Origin: JBKPNJ01 sp963695705
GTDB taxonomy: Bacteria > Actinomycetota > Actinomycetes > Propionibacteriales > Nocardioidaceae
DNA length: 64,000 bases
Reading direction: 5' to 3'
Assembly: GCA_963695705.1 (NCBI GenBank)
Contig: CAVOHB010000004.1
Coordinates: forward strand, 310,001 to 374,000
Position 1 is the stretch's first letter; each line of letters opens with the position of its first letter. Positions 17,591-25,836 of the stretch are shown here, in pieces. Below the pieces are notes generated by a model. That model was not told the origin of the DNA, made no database searches, and was given only the letters and a program-made list of their open reading frames with translations. A program made the translations under genes and the position numbers.

Positions 17591-18331
17591 TCAGATGTAG
17601 ATATTGGCGACAATGCCGGCGAGTACCCCGCCGATGATGGGACCGACGACCGGGACCCACGCGTAGGACCAGTCACTGTCACCCTTGCCCTTGAACGGCA
17701 GCAGGGCGTGCACGATGCGGGGGGAAAGGTCCCGTGCCGGGTTGATGGCGTATCCGGTCGGGCCACCGAGGGAGATACCGATGGCCACCACGAGCAGCGC
17801 GACCGCGAGCGGCCCGATCTCGGTCGGTGTCTTGCCGAAGCAGAGGATGACGAAGACGAGCACGAACGTCCCGATGACCTCCGTCACGACGTTCCACGCG
17901 TAGTTGCGGATCGCCGGACCGGTGGAGAACACCGCGAGCTTGGCCTCGGGCGCGGCGTCGTCGTCGTCGAAGTGGTCCTTGTACGCCGCCCACGCGAGCA
18001 CGGCACCGAGGAAGGCACCGACGAACTCTCCGGCCAGGTAGACGAGCGTGGACCCGAAGGTCACGTCGATACCGGGAACGAACTCGTCCACACCGTTCGC
18101 CACGAGCCCGAGAGTGACGGCCGGGTTCAGGTGCGCACCGGACTTGTAGGCGACGTAGACACCGGCGAACACGCCGAGTCCCCAGCCGAAGTTGATGAGC
18201 AGCCAGCCCCCGTCCTTGCCCTTGGACTTGCCGAGCAGAACGTTGGCCACGACGCCGCAACCGAGGAGCAGCAGCATCGCCGTGCCCAGCACTTCACTGA
18301 CAAACACCGTACCGAGAGACACAGGAGACAC
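17591..18331 (-). CDS. glpF: Glycerol uptake facilitator (MIP channel)
   Basis: A 246-residue aquaglyceroporin in the cytoplasmic membrane. Both half-helix motifs are present, NPAVTLG in the first half and NPARDLSPRI in the second; the Asp after NPAR is the mark of glycerol-conducting members. Six membrane segments can be seen, with an acidic loop (DDDDAAPEA) in the middle. First gene of glpF-glpK. Confidence 0.95.
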   Translation of the reverse strand: MSPVSLGTVFVSEVLGTAMLLLLGCGVVANVLLGKSKGKDGGWLLINFGWGLGVFAGVYVAYKSGAHLNPAVTLGLVANGVDEFVPGIDVTFGSTLVYLAGEFVGAFLGAVLAWAAYKDHFDDDDAAPEAKLAVFSTGPAIRNYAWNVVTEVIGTFVLVFVILCFGKTPTEIGPLAVALLVVAIGISLGGPTGYAINPARDLSPRIVHALLPFKGKGDSDWSYAWVPVVGPIIGGVLAGIVANIYI

Positions 18332-18483
18332 CCTTCATCGTTGGAACGGATCGAAAGTGTTCCCCAGAGAAACACGCACTGGGTAGTGTGAGCCGACACT
18401 AGGGGGCTGGTCCTTACAGGTCAACGGTGTACTTTTCCTGTCACTGGGAGTACGGACACCTCGGCGCAACCGATCGGAATCAG
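18332..18483. promoter_or_regulatory. Divergent glpF/glpD control region with two inverted repeats
   Basis: The 152-base region holds two inverted repeats. GTGTT at 18357-18361 pairs with AACAC at 18371-18375. TAGTGT at 18384-18389 pairs with ACACTA at 18396-18401 (6-base arms, 6-base spacer). Their placement between the divergent genes suggests binding sites for a glycerol-responsive repressor, but no regulator gene is adjacent. Confidence 0.55.
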
Positions 18484-20202
18484 ATGCCTGGCTCAGCCCA
18501 ACTCGGACCGACCCAGCGAGCCAATGCCTGGGAACGTCTCGACCGTGAAGAGTTCGACGTCCTCGTCGTCGGCGGCGGTGTCACCGGTGCCGGCGCCGCA
18601 TTGGATGCGGCCACCCGCGGCCTGCGCGTCGCGCTGGTCGAGGCACGCGACTATGCGTCCGGGACGTCGTCGCGTTCGTCGAAGCTCTTCCACGGCGGAC
18701 TGCGATACCTGGAGCAGATGAACTTCGGGCTGGTCCGCGAGGCGCTGCGCGAGCGCGAGCTGATGCTGACCCGCATCGCGCCGCACCTGGTCAAGCCGGT
18801 GTCCTTTCTCTACCCGCTGACCCACCGGATCTGGGAGCGCCCCTACGTCGGGGCCGGGATGACGCTGTACGACACCATGGGCGGCGGGCGCTCGGTCCCA
18901 CGCCACAAGCACCTCACGCGCGGCGGCGCTCGCAGGCTCGCCCCGGCGCTCAAGCCCGACGCGCTCACGGGTGCGATCCGCTACTACGACGCGCAGGCCG
19001 ACGACGCCCGCCACACCCTGACGGTGGTTCGCACCGCGGCGGCCTACGGCGCCCGGGTCCTCAACTCCGCGGAGCTGATCGCCTTCAATCGTGCCGGCGA
19101 ACGCCTCGTCGGCGCGCGGGTTCGCGACATCGAGACCGGGGACGAGATCGACGTCACCGCCAGCGTCGTGATCAACGCGACTGGCGTGTGGACCGACGAC
19201 CTGCAGACCCTGGCCGGAGGCCGCGGCCGGTTCCACGTCCGGGCCTCCAAGGGCGTCCACATCGTCGTACCGCGTGACCGGATCAACTCCGAGACCGGGC
19301 TGATCCTGCGTACCGAGAAGTCGGTGCTGTTCGTGATCCCGTGGACGACCCACTGGATCATCGGCACCACCGACACGGACTGGTCGCTGGACAAGGCGCA
19401 TCCGGCCGCGAGCCGGGCCGACATCGACTACATCCTCGAGCACGTCAACTCCGTGCTCGCGGTGCCGCTCACCCACGACGACATCCAGGGTGTCTACGCG
19501 GGGCTTCGTCCGCTGCTGTCCGGCGAGTCGGAGGAGTCATCGCAGCTGTCACGCGAGCACGCTGTGGCGCGGCCGCAGCCCGGGCTCATCTCGATCGCGG
19601 GAGGCAAGTACACGACCTACCGGGTGATGGCCGCGGATGCCGTGGACGCTGCCCGCGAGGACATCGGCGGGAGTGTCCCCGACAGCGTCACCGAGCACAT
19701 ACCGCTGGTCGGGGCCGAGGGTTACCCGGCGATGGTCAACCAGATCGACTCGCTCGCCAAGCGCTACCACCTCCCGGGATGGCGCATGCAGCACCTGCTC
19801 GACAGGTACGGCTCGTTGGCCGACGAGCTCCTGGCGCTCGCTTCGCAGGATCCTGCCCTGCTCGAGCCGCTGCACGGTGCGGAGGAGTACCTCACGGTCG
19901 AGATCCTCTACGCCGCGACGCACGAGGGCGCACTCCACCTGGACGACCTGCTGGCCCGCCGGACCCGCATCTCCATCGAGACACCCGACCGTGGCGTGAC
20001 CGCTGCAGACGGCGTTGCCCGGCTCGTCGCCGACCAGCTGGGCTGGGACGGCGACCGGGTGTCCAACGAGGTGGCTGCCTACGCCGCCCGGGTGGAGGCC
20101 GAACGCGACTCGCAGCGCGAGCAGGACGACCAGGCGGCCGACGCCCTCCGGGTCGCTGCCCCCGACACCCGCAGGGTGGCGGTCGGGCGCGCTCTCGGCT
20201 GA
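18484..20202 (+). CDS. glpD: Glycerol-3-phosphate dehydrogenase (FAD, respiratory)
   Basis: Membrane-associated flavoprotein oxidising glycerol 3-phosphate to DHAP with electrons to quinone. The 572-residue protein has the FAD-binding VLVVGGGVTGAGAALDAATRG, then DYASGTSSRSSKLFHGGLRYLEQ split across residues 60-80, and IGTTDTDW. The C-terminal domain ends in a long charged helix. I prefer ATG 18484; GTG 18427 lies in the promoter-like region just after the inverted repeats and would add residues unlike the family. Divergent from glpF-glpK. Confidence 0.95.
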   Translation: MPGSAQLGPTQRANAWERLDREEFDVLVVGGGVTGAGAALDAATRGLRVALVEARDYASGTSSRSSKLFHGGLRYLEQMNFGLVREALRERELMLTRIAPHLVKPVSFLYPLTHRIWERPYVGAGMTLYDTMGGGRSVPRHKHLTRGGARRLAPALKPDALTGAIRYYDAQADDARHTLTVVRTAAAYGARVLNSAELIAFNRAGERLVGARVRDIETGDEIDVTASVVINATGVWTDDLQTLAGGRGRFHVRASKGVHIVVPRDRINSETGLILRTEKSVLFVIPWTTHWIIGTTDTDWSLDKAHPAASRADIDYILEHVNSVLAVPLTHDDIQGVYAGLRPLLSGESEESSQLSREHAVARPQPGLISIAGGKYTTYRVMAADAVDAAREDIGGSVPDSVTEHIPLVGAEGYPAMVNQIDSLAKRYHLPGWRMQHLLDRYGSLADELLALASQDPALLEPLHGAEEYLTVEILYAATHEGALHLDDLLARRTRISIETPDRGVTAADGVARLVADQLGWDGDRVSNEVAAYAARVEAERDSQREQDDQAADALRVAAPDTRRVAVGRALG

Positions 20203-20226
20203 CCACCCGTCCGGCCGAACCGCGCC

Positions 20227-21426
20227 ATGCTCTCCGGGCCGCGTCCGACCTCTGAGTCCCACCGGGTGACCACGCTCGAGCTGCTGCTCGACCTGGTCTT
20301 CGTGTACGCGATCACCCAGGTGACGACGTACGGCGCCCACCATCTCACCGGCACCGGGCTGGCCCAGTGCCTCGTGCTGTTGGGGTTGATCTGGTTCGGT
20401 TGGACCGCGTACGCATGGCTCGGCAACCAGGCCCGCGCCGATGAGGGACCGCTGCGGCTGGCGATGATCTTCGCGATGGTCGGCTTCTTCGTTGTCGCGC
20501 TGACCGTGCCTGAGGCCTTCCACGACCGTCCCGGAGGTCTGTTCGGTCCACTGGTCTTCGTACTGGCCTATGCAACCGTCCGACTGGCCCACCTGGCTGT
20601 CTACCGGGTCGCCGCCGGCGACGATGCGGAGCTGCGCGCGACGCTGCGGCGGGCGTTCCTGCTGGTGCTCCCGTCCTTGCTGCTCCTGCTGGCCGGGACC
20701 GTGGTCGGCGACGATCCACGCCTCGCGCTCTGGGCGCTCGCCGTGCTGCTTGACTACGGCACGGTTTTCCTCGGCGGCGCGTCCGGCTGGCGCGTACGTG
20801 CGCCCGCGCATTTCGCGGAGCGCCACGGGCTGATCGTGATCATCGCCATCGGTGAGTCGATAGTCTCCGTCGGCGTCGCCGTGGCCGAGGCGCCGATCAG
20901 CTGGCCCATCCTGGCCGGGAGCACACTCGGCATCGTCATCGCCGTCGCCCTGTGGTGGGCGTATTTCGACGTCGTCGCGCTCGTCGCCGAAAGCACCCTG
21001 ACCAGGCTCACCGGGGATGCGCGCACTCGGCTGGCGCGCGACTCCTATACCTACCTGCATCTGCCGATCGTGACGGGCATCGTCATGCTCGCGCTGGGCA
21101 CCAAGGTGGTTCTGCTCCAGGCGGCGTCCGCAGAGCACAGCGATGGCGCGCCGCTGCCTGACCTCGCGCTGTGGGCGATGTACGGCGGGGCTGCCCTCTT
21201 CCTGGTGTCGATGTCCGCGCTGCGGTGGCGGAACCTCGGCCGTCCCAACGTGCAGCGGCTGGTCGTCGCCGCGTTGCTCCTGGTCGCTGCCGTGGGCGGC
21301 ACCGCCGGTGACCTGCCGGCGCTGGTGCACCTCGCCGTGGTCACATCCGCGCTGGTCATGTTGCTGGCGTACGAGGTGATCCGCTTCCGTGACGTCCGCG
21401 CGACGGTACGCGCCGGTCACGAGTGA
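20227..21426 (+). CDS. LtrA family (low temperature requirement A) membrane protein
   Basis: A 399-residue polytopic membrane protein with about eleven hydrophobic segments. The family signature is ELLLDLVFVYAITQ near the start, HFAERHGLIVIIAIGESIV in the middle and WWAYFD later. LtrA was named from cold growth of Listeria; biochemical function is not known. It follows glpD by 24 bases on the same strand but need not be functionally linked. Confidence 0.9.
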   Translation: MLSGPRPTSESHRVTTLELLLDLVFVYAITQVTTYGAHHLTGTGLAQCLVLLGLIWFGWTAYAWLGNQARADEGPLRLAMIFAMVGFFVVALTVPEAFHDRPGGLFGPLVFVLAYATVRLAHLAVYRVAAGDDAELRATLRRAFLLVLPSLLLLLAGTVVGDDPRLALWALAVLLDYGTVFLGGASGWRVRAPAHFAERHGLIVIIAIGESIVSVGVAVAEAPISWPILAGSTLGIVIAVALWWAYFDVVALVAESTLTRLTGDARTRLARDSYTYLHLPIVTGIVMLALGTKVVLLQAASAEHSDGAPLPDLALWAMYGGAALFLVSMSALRWRNLGRPNVQRLVVAALLLVAAVGGTAGDLPALVHLAVVTSALVMLLAYEVIRFRDVRATVRAGHE

Positions 21427-21486
21427 CGCATCGACCTGCCTGGGCCTGCCGAGCGCCCCGCGGTCGGTCCGGAGATACTCGATCTC

Positions 21487-22356
21487 GTGACTCAGTACGG
21501 CCTGACCGCGCTGCGCGACCGCCTGGGCGCCGCCATCTTCGAGCGTGTCGCCGGCGAGGAGGGGCCCTCGCGACGCGACCGGATCGCCCATGCGCCCGGT
21601 CCGCGGTGGTTCTCCGCCGACCGGCCGATCCGCAGGGTGCACGGCGATGCGTGCATGTTCGTGGGTGGGGTGCGCGCGCTGCTGCTCCAGTCGTTGCATC
21701 CGCTCGCGATGGCTGCCGTCGCCGGACACTCCGGCTACCGAGGTGACCCGTGGGGGCGGCTGCAGCGCACCAGTCATTTTCTCGCGGTGACCTCGTTCGG
21801 CAGCGCAGCCGACGCCGAGGAGATGGTGGCCACGGTCCGCGCCATCCACGAACGCGTGCGCGGCACGACCGCCGACGGCCGACCGTATGCCGCATCCGAC
21901 CCGCACCTGCTGCGGTGGGTGCACCTGGCGGAGGTCGACAGCTTCCTCGCCGCTCACCAGCGCTACGGGGTCGAGCCGCTCGATGCGGACGGACGCAACG
22001 GCTACATCCAGGACACGGGGCGGGTGGCACAGGCTCTGGGCGTCCTCGATCCGCCACAGAACGAGGCGGAGCTGCGCGAGCAGATCGACAGCTACCGGCC
22101 CGAGCTCGAGGGGACGCCGCAGGCGCGTGCCGCCGCGCGGTTCGTGCTGCTGCGGCCCCCGGTTCCCCTCGCCCTGCGCCCGGCATACGGCGTGCTGGCC
22201 GCTGCCTCGGTCTCGTTGCTGCCGATGTGGACCCGCTGGCCGCTGCGGCTGCCGTACCTGCCGCTCACCGAGGCGGTCGTGGTCCGGTCGGCCGGGGGCT
22301 TGCTGACCCGCAGCATCCGCTGGGCGATGACGGCACCGGCTCCCGCGACCGCCTGA
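21487..22356 (+). CDS. MpaB-like oxygenase (DUF2236)
   Basis: A 289-residue protein of the DUF2236 group, which includes rubber oxygenase Lcp and the fungal MpaB oxygenase, heme b or iron dependent. The recognisable parts are LLLQSLHPLAMAAVAGHS, GRLQRTSHFLAVTSFG, VRAIHERVRGTTADGRPY and the segment LRWVHLAEVDSF. These histidines are the likely heme ligand and active-site residues of the family. GTG start at 21487; no good ribosome site is visible. Confidence 0.85.
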   Translation: MTQYGLTALRDRLGAAIFERVAGEEGPSRRDRIAHAPGPRWFSADRPIRRVHGDACMFVGGVRALLLQSLHPLAMAAVAGHSGYRGDPWGRLQRTSHFLAVTSFGSAADAEEMVATVRAIHERVRGTTADGRPYAASDPHLLRWVHLAEVDSFLAAHQRYGVEPLDADGRNGYIQDTGRVAQALGVLDPPQNEAELREQIDSYRPELEGTPQARAAARFVLLRPPVPLALRPAYGVLAAASVSLLPMWTRWPLRLPYLPLTEAVVVRSAGGLLTRSIRWAMTAPAPATA

Positions 22357-22381
22357 CCCGCGCTTGTGCGATCGGCAGTTG

Positions 22382-22401
22382 ACTTCAAGTCAACTTGAAG
22401 T
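22382..22401 (+). promoter_or_regulatory. MerR/SoxR-type operator upstream of the SDR gene
   Basis: A perfect inverted repeat ACTTCAAGT-CA-ACTTGAAGT, with 9-base arms and 2-base centre. It starts inside a -35-like TTGACT (22379-22384). This architecture is that of SoxR and other MerR-family operators, in which the repeat occupies a long -35/-10 spacer. It lies 41 bases before the SDR start. No MerR-family gene is present in the window. Confidence 0.65.
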
Positions 22402-22441
22402 ACGAGCATGGACTCCTTCAACCCATCGCTCAAGGAGTGTC

Positions 22442-23140
22442 ATGCCTGTAGCCATCGTCACCGGGGCCTCCCGAGGTCTCGGACACGCCACCAGCCGCGC
22501 CCTGGTCGCCCGGGGCTGGTCGCTCGTCCTCGACGCCCGTGGGGCGGAAGCCCTCGATGCGGTTGCTCGCGAACTCGCGCCGGCCGACGTCATCGCGATT
22601 CCCGGAGACGTCCGCGACCCAGGCCACCGGCAGCAGGTCGTCGACGCCGCAGCGCGCCTCGGCCCGCTCCGGCTCGTCATCAACAACGCGAGCCTGCTCG
22701 GACCGAGTCCACAGCCGGCCCTCTCCCGTTATCCGCTCGGAGTGCTGACCACCGTGTTCGAGGTGAACGTGATCGCTCCTCTCGGCCTCATCCAGCTCGC
22801 CCTCCCGGCACTCGTCCAGAATGCGGGCACGGTGCTGAACATCAGCTCGGACGCCGCTGTCGAGGCGTACGCAGGCTGGGGTGGGTACGGCTCGTCGAAG
22901 GCCGCCCTCGACCACCTCACGGCGATCCTCGCCGCCGAGAACCCGTCGGTCGCGATGTACGCGCTCGATCCCGGCGACATGCGCACCGACATGCACCAGC
23001 AGGCGTTCCCCGGAGAGGACATCTCCGACCGCCCGGAGCCGGACACGGTGGTTCCGGCGCTGCTGCGGCTGCTCGACGAGCGACCGGACAGCGGCCGCTA
23101 CCAGGCGGCGCAGCTGCTCACGCCGGCCGGTGCTCCGTGA
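22442..23140 (+). CDS. Short-chain dehydrogenase/reductase
   Basis: A 232-residue classical SDR. NAD(P)-binding VTGASRGLGHATSRAL is near residue 10, NNAS follows in the middle, and the catalytic set is Ser in NISSDAAV and YxxxK in GYGSSK (Tyr-Gly-Ser-Ser-Lys). The protein is slightly short and the Asp after beta-2 (LDARG) suggests NAD preference. Substrate unknown. ATG 22442 is preceded by AAGGAGTGTC. Its stop overlaps the queA-like GTG start. The MerR-type operator upstream suggests inducible expression by a small ligand or redox stress. Confidence 0.85.
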   Translation: MPVAIVTGASRGLGHATSRALVARGWSLVLDARGAEALDAVARELAPADVIAIPGDVRDPGHRQQVVDAAARLGPLRLVINNASLLGPSPQPALSRYPLGVLTTVFEVNVIAPLGLIQLALPALVQNAGTVLNISSDAAVEAYAGWGGYGSSKAALDHLTAILAAENPSVAMYALDPGDMRTDMHQQAFPGEDISDRPEPDTVVPALLRLLDERPDSGRYQAAQLLTPAGAP

Positions 23141-24243
23141 CGCGGGCCGCGCTCGACTTCCGGCTGCCCGATGAGCTCGCCGCGGACGGGCCGCCCGAGG
23201 AACGCGGTCTGGCCCGGGACGGGGTCCGGTTGCTCGTGGCGTCCGCAAACGGCGTGCAGCACACGCGTTTCCGTGAGTTGTCCCGGTTCCTCGACCGCGG
23301 GGACGTCCTCGTGGTGAACACCTCAGCCACGCTGCCGGCGGCGGTCGGAGGCCATCGCCGCGACGGCCGGCCGGTAACCGTCCATTTCTCGACACACCTG
23401 TCCCCGGGGCCGAACCACGAGATCTCGCCGAACCACGAGAGCTGGCCGAACCACGAGATCTGGGTGGTCGAGCTGCGCCCGGCAGGGCGCGCCAGCGGTC
23501 CCGTCACCGATGCCGCCGCCGGCGAGCCGGTCACACTCCCCGGCGGCGCGACGATGCGGCTCCTGGCCGGCTATCCCGGCGACGCGTCGCCCGCCGGCCG
23601 GCTCTGGGTCGCCCGCGTCACGACCGAGCGTGGGGTGGTGCCGCTGATGCAGCGGTTCGGGCGTCCCATCACCTACTCCTACGTGACCGGGGACTGGCCT
23701 CTGGCGGCGTACCAGACGGTGTTCGCGGCGGAGCCGGGAAGCGCCGAGATGCCGAGCGCGGGACGACCGTTCAGCCGCCGAATGGTTAGCTCGCTGGTAC
23801 GTCGCGGCGTTGTCCTGGCGCCGATCACCCTGCACACCGGTGTCTCCTCGGCCGAGAAGGGCGAGGGACCGTTGCCGGAGCCGTACGAGGTCGATGGGCC
23901 AACGGCGTCCGCGGTCAACACCGCCCGCCGGGCGGGACGACGCGTCATTGCGGTCGGGACTACCGCGACCCGGGCGCTGGAAACCGCGGTCGGGAGCGAC
24001 GGTGATGTCCGGCCGAGCCGCGGCTGGACGGATCTGGTGCTGGGACCCGACTCTCCGGCCCGTGCGGTGACCGGGCTGGTGACCGGCTGGCACGCCTCCG
24101 GTGCCTCCCATCTGCGACTGCTGGAGGCGGTAGCCGGGCGCAGGCTGGTCGCGCTGGCCTACGACGAGGCCCTGCGCGAGCGCTACCTCTGGCACGAGTT
24201 CGGCGACAGCTGCCTGCTGCTGGCAGGCCCCGCACCGGGCTGA
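23137..24243 (+). CDS. QueA-like S-adenosylmethionine:tRNA ribosyltransferase-isomerase
   Basis: A 368-residue member of the QueA family, which in queuosine pathways transfers the ribosyl group of SAM to preQ1-tRNA. Visible motifs: FRELSRFLDRGDVLVVNTSATLPA, PITYSYVTGDWPL, TLHTGVSSAEK, and TTATRALETA. The protein has an odd insertion of three PNHE repeats at about residues 92-108 (DNA repeat 23410-23463). The first SDR-overlapping GTG at 23137 is the start. No queC, queD, queE, queF, tgt or queG is in the window, so a genuine queuosine role is uncertain; the family in actinobacteria may act on another substrate. Confidence 0.8.
   Translation: MTRAALDFRLPDELAADGPPEERGLARDGVRLLVASANGVQHTRFRELSRFLDRGDVLVVNTSATLPAAVGGHRRDGRPVTVHFSTHLSPGPNHEISPNHESWPNHEIWVVELRPAGRASGPVTDAAAGEPVTLPGGATMRLLAGYPGDASPAGRLWVARVTTERGVVPLMQRFGRPITYSYVTGDWPLAAYQTVFAAEPGSAEMPSAGRPFSRRMVSSLVRRGVVLAPITLHTGVSSAEKGEGPLPEPYEVDGPTASAVNTARRAGRRVIAVGTTATRALETAVGSDGDVRPSRGWTDLVLGPDSPARAVTGLVTGWHASGASHLRLLEAVAGRRLVALAYDEALRERYLWHEFGDSCLLLAGPAPG
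23410..23463 (+). repeat. Three 18-bp in-frame repeats in the queA-like gene
   Basis: Copies start at 23410, 23428 and 23446. Each begins CCGAACCACGAG and encodes PNHE plus two residues (IS, SW, IW). The first twelve bases are identical in all three. Being 18 bases, copy changes preserve frame. Confidence 0.9.
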
Positions 24244-24247
24244 CGCC

Positions 24248-24263
24248 GCAAGCCGGGGCTTGC
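24248..24263. terminator. Possible terminator stem after the queA-like gene
   Basis: GCAAGCC at 24248-24254 and GGCTTGC at 24257-24263 form a compact GC-rich stem 5 bases after the queA-like stop. No T-run follows. It separates this unit from the sigma factor gene. Confidence 0.35.
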
Positions 24264-24341
24264 CAAGCGGCACCTCACCTGGTCTGCTAGCAGCGTGGTC
24301 CAGCAGCGGTGCCACGCGGCCACCCGTCAGCGGGAGTTGCC

Positions 24342-25145
24342 ATGGCACCGCAGTTGGTTCTCTCCGATCTGGACGACCACCCACCGAGGGATGTCGACGA
24401 CCGCGCCCGGCTGAGCCATCAGAAGCTCCTCCTGGCCGCCGGCGATCCCAATCCCGCCGAGCGGCAGCGGCTGCACGACGAGGTGGTGATGCTCAACGTC
24501 GCCATCGCGGACTCGATCGCCCACCGCTATCGCAATCGGGGTGTCGACATGGATGACCTGGAGCAGGTCGCCCACATGGGTCTGGTCAAGGCCGTCGCCG
24601 ACTACGATCCGCAGGTCGGGAGCGGCTTCGACGCCTACGCGGTCCCGACGATCCGGGGCGAGATCCGCCGTTTCTTCCGCGACAACTGCTGGACGATCCG
24701 CCCGACTCGTCGGGTCCAGGAGCTCCAGGCCGCCATCACCGCGATCGAGCCGACCCTGACCCAGCGCCTCGGTCACATGCCCACCGTGCCGGAGCTCGCG
24801 GCGGCGGTCCAGAGCGACGCCACGCACATCCTCGAGGCGCTCGCCGCCGAAGGCTGCTTCCATCCGAGGTCGCTGGACCTGCCGATCGGGCCGTCCAACC
24901 CGACCGCCCTCCGGGAGTCCATCGGCGACCTGGACGACCAGCTCGAGTGCGTCGAACAACGGCATGTGCTGCATCAGCTCCTGATGGACCTGTGCCCCCG
25001 CGACCTGCTCATCGTCCAGCTCCGGTTCTTCCATGGCTGGAGTCAGCGGGAGATCGGCGAGGAGATCGGGGTCAGCCAGATGCAGGTGTCCAGGCTGCTG
25101 TCGTCGATCCTGGCCCGGCTCCGCGACCGGGTACGCCTCGGCTGA
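24342..25145 (+). CDS. SigB/SigF-family RNA polymerase sigma factor
   Basis: A 267-residue group 3 sigma factor. Region 2 is DDLEQVAHMGLVKAVADYDP, followed by FDAYAVPTIRGEIRRFFRD; region 3 covers LQAAITAIEPTLTQRLGHMPT and the region 4 helix-turn-helix is WSQREIGEEIGVSQMQVSRL at about residue 230. Close in layout to actinobacterial stress and stationary-phase SigF/SigB. The ATG at 24342 has GGGAG upstream. No anti-sigma or anti-anti-sigma gene is adjacent, unlike the usual rsbW/usfX arrangement. It could control stress genes here, but no promoter link is visible. Confidence 0.9.
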   Translation: MAPQLVLSDLDDHPPRDVDDRARLSHQKLLLAAGDPNPAERQRLHDEVVMLNVAIADSIAHRYRNRGVDMDDLEQVAHMGLVKAVADYDPQVGSGFDAYAVPTIRGEIRRFFRDNCWTIRPTRRVQELQAAITAIEPTLTQRLGHMPTVPELAAAVQSDATHILEALAAEGCFHPRSLDLPIGPSNPTALRESIGDLDDQLECVEQRHVLHQLLMDLCPRDLLIVQLRFFHGWSQREIGEEIGVSQMQVSRLLSSILARLRDRVRLG

Positions 25146-25155
25146 GGAGACAGCT

Positions 25156-25677
25156 GTGTCGACGTACGTGTCGCTGCTGCGTGGCATCAACGTCGGCGGC
25201 CGCGCCAAGGTCGCGATGGCCGACCTGCGGGAGATCTACGCCGACTTGGGCATGGGTGACGTGACGACCTATATCCAGAGCGGAAACGTCGTCTTCACCA
25301 CCGACCTTCGCGCCCGCGATCTTCCGGCCCGGATCGAGGCGGGCATCGAGAAGCATCTCTCGATGACCGTGACTGTGATGGTGCGCACCCCCAAGGAGCT
25401 CAAGAGGATCGTCGACGCCAACCCGTTCCCCGACGTGGACGCGTCCAGGCTGTACGTCGCCTTCCTCTCCGAGACTCCGACGGCGGCGGGGGTCGAGCGG
25501 CTGGCCGCCTTCGATGCCGGCCGCGAGGAGTTCAAGGTCGCCGGGAAGCACATCTACCTGCACTACCCCGACGGTGCCGGCCGGGCCCGACTCCCGGTCG
25601 AGCGCGGCAGTGGAGTCGCCGCCACCGTGCGCAACTGGCGTACGGTCAACAAGCTCATCGAGCTGTCCACTCGGTAG
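25156..25677 (+). CDS. DUF1697 family protein
   Basis: A 173-residue protein with the family opening STYVSLLRGINVGGRAKV, then TYIQSGNVVFTT and the C-terminal ATVRNWRTVNKLIEL. Widespread, of unknown biochemical role, cytoplasmic. GTG start at 25156 with GAGGAGA upstream, 10 bases after the sigma factor stop, so co-transcription is likely. It ends in the hairpin at 25668-25700. Confidence 0.9.
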   Translation: MSTYVSLLRGINVGGRAKVAMADLREIYADLGMGDVTTYIQSGNVVFTTDLRARDLPARIEAGIEKHLSMTVTVMVRTPKELKRIVDANPFPDVDASRLYVAFLSETPTAAGVERLAAFDAGREEFKVAGKHIYLHYPDGAGRARLPVERGSGVAATVRNWRTVNKLIELSTR

Positions 25678-25700
25678 CCGCACCCGGCGGCTACCGAGTG
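25668..25700 (+). terminator. Strong terminator hairpin after the DUF1697 gene
   Basis: Perfect 14-base arms (25668-25681 and 25687-25700) with a 5-base loop ACCCG; the arms begin CACTCGGTAG and end CTACCGAGTG. The DUF1697 stop lies inside the stem. No T-run follows. It separates the sigma/DUF1697 unit from the hydrogenase locus. Confidence 0.75.
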
Positions 25701-25705
25701 ACCAA

Positions 25706-25745
25706 TCCCGCCGGAAGGCTGCGTTTCCCGCCGGAAGGCTGCGTT
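25706..25745 (+). repeat. Two perfect 20-bp tandem copies before hypA
   Basis: The 20-base unit beginning TCCCGCCGGAAGG and ending TGCGTT occurs at 25706-25725 and 25726-25745 without a mismatch. Each holds the small inverted motif GCCGGAAGGC. They lie between the hairpin and hypA, about 90 bases before the hypA start. They could be a duplicated regulator site or a simple slippage duplication. Confidence 0.85.
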
Positions 25746-25836
25746 GTGAAACCAAGGGGGGCCGACTAGCGTGAAGCGGCGGGAGCCGTCGACCGGACGC
25801 CGCCGGCCCGCGCACGACGGGTCGAAGGGATGGCAC

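Noticed and set aside
19549..21957. An 802-codon minus-strand open frame across glpD, the LtrA-like gene and the next gene
   Set aside because: It is antisense to three genes with strong family motifs; its His/Gln/Arg-rich composition is typical of the shadow frame in GC-rich DNA.
22364..22441. Upstream start for the SDR gene
   Set aside because: It would begin before the MerR-type operator and add residues before the standard SDR N-terminus; ATG 22442 has a good ribosome site.
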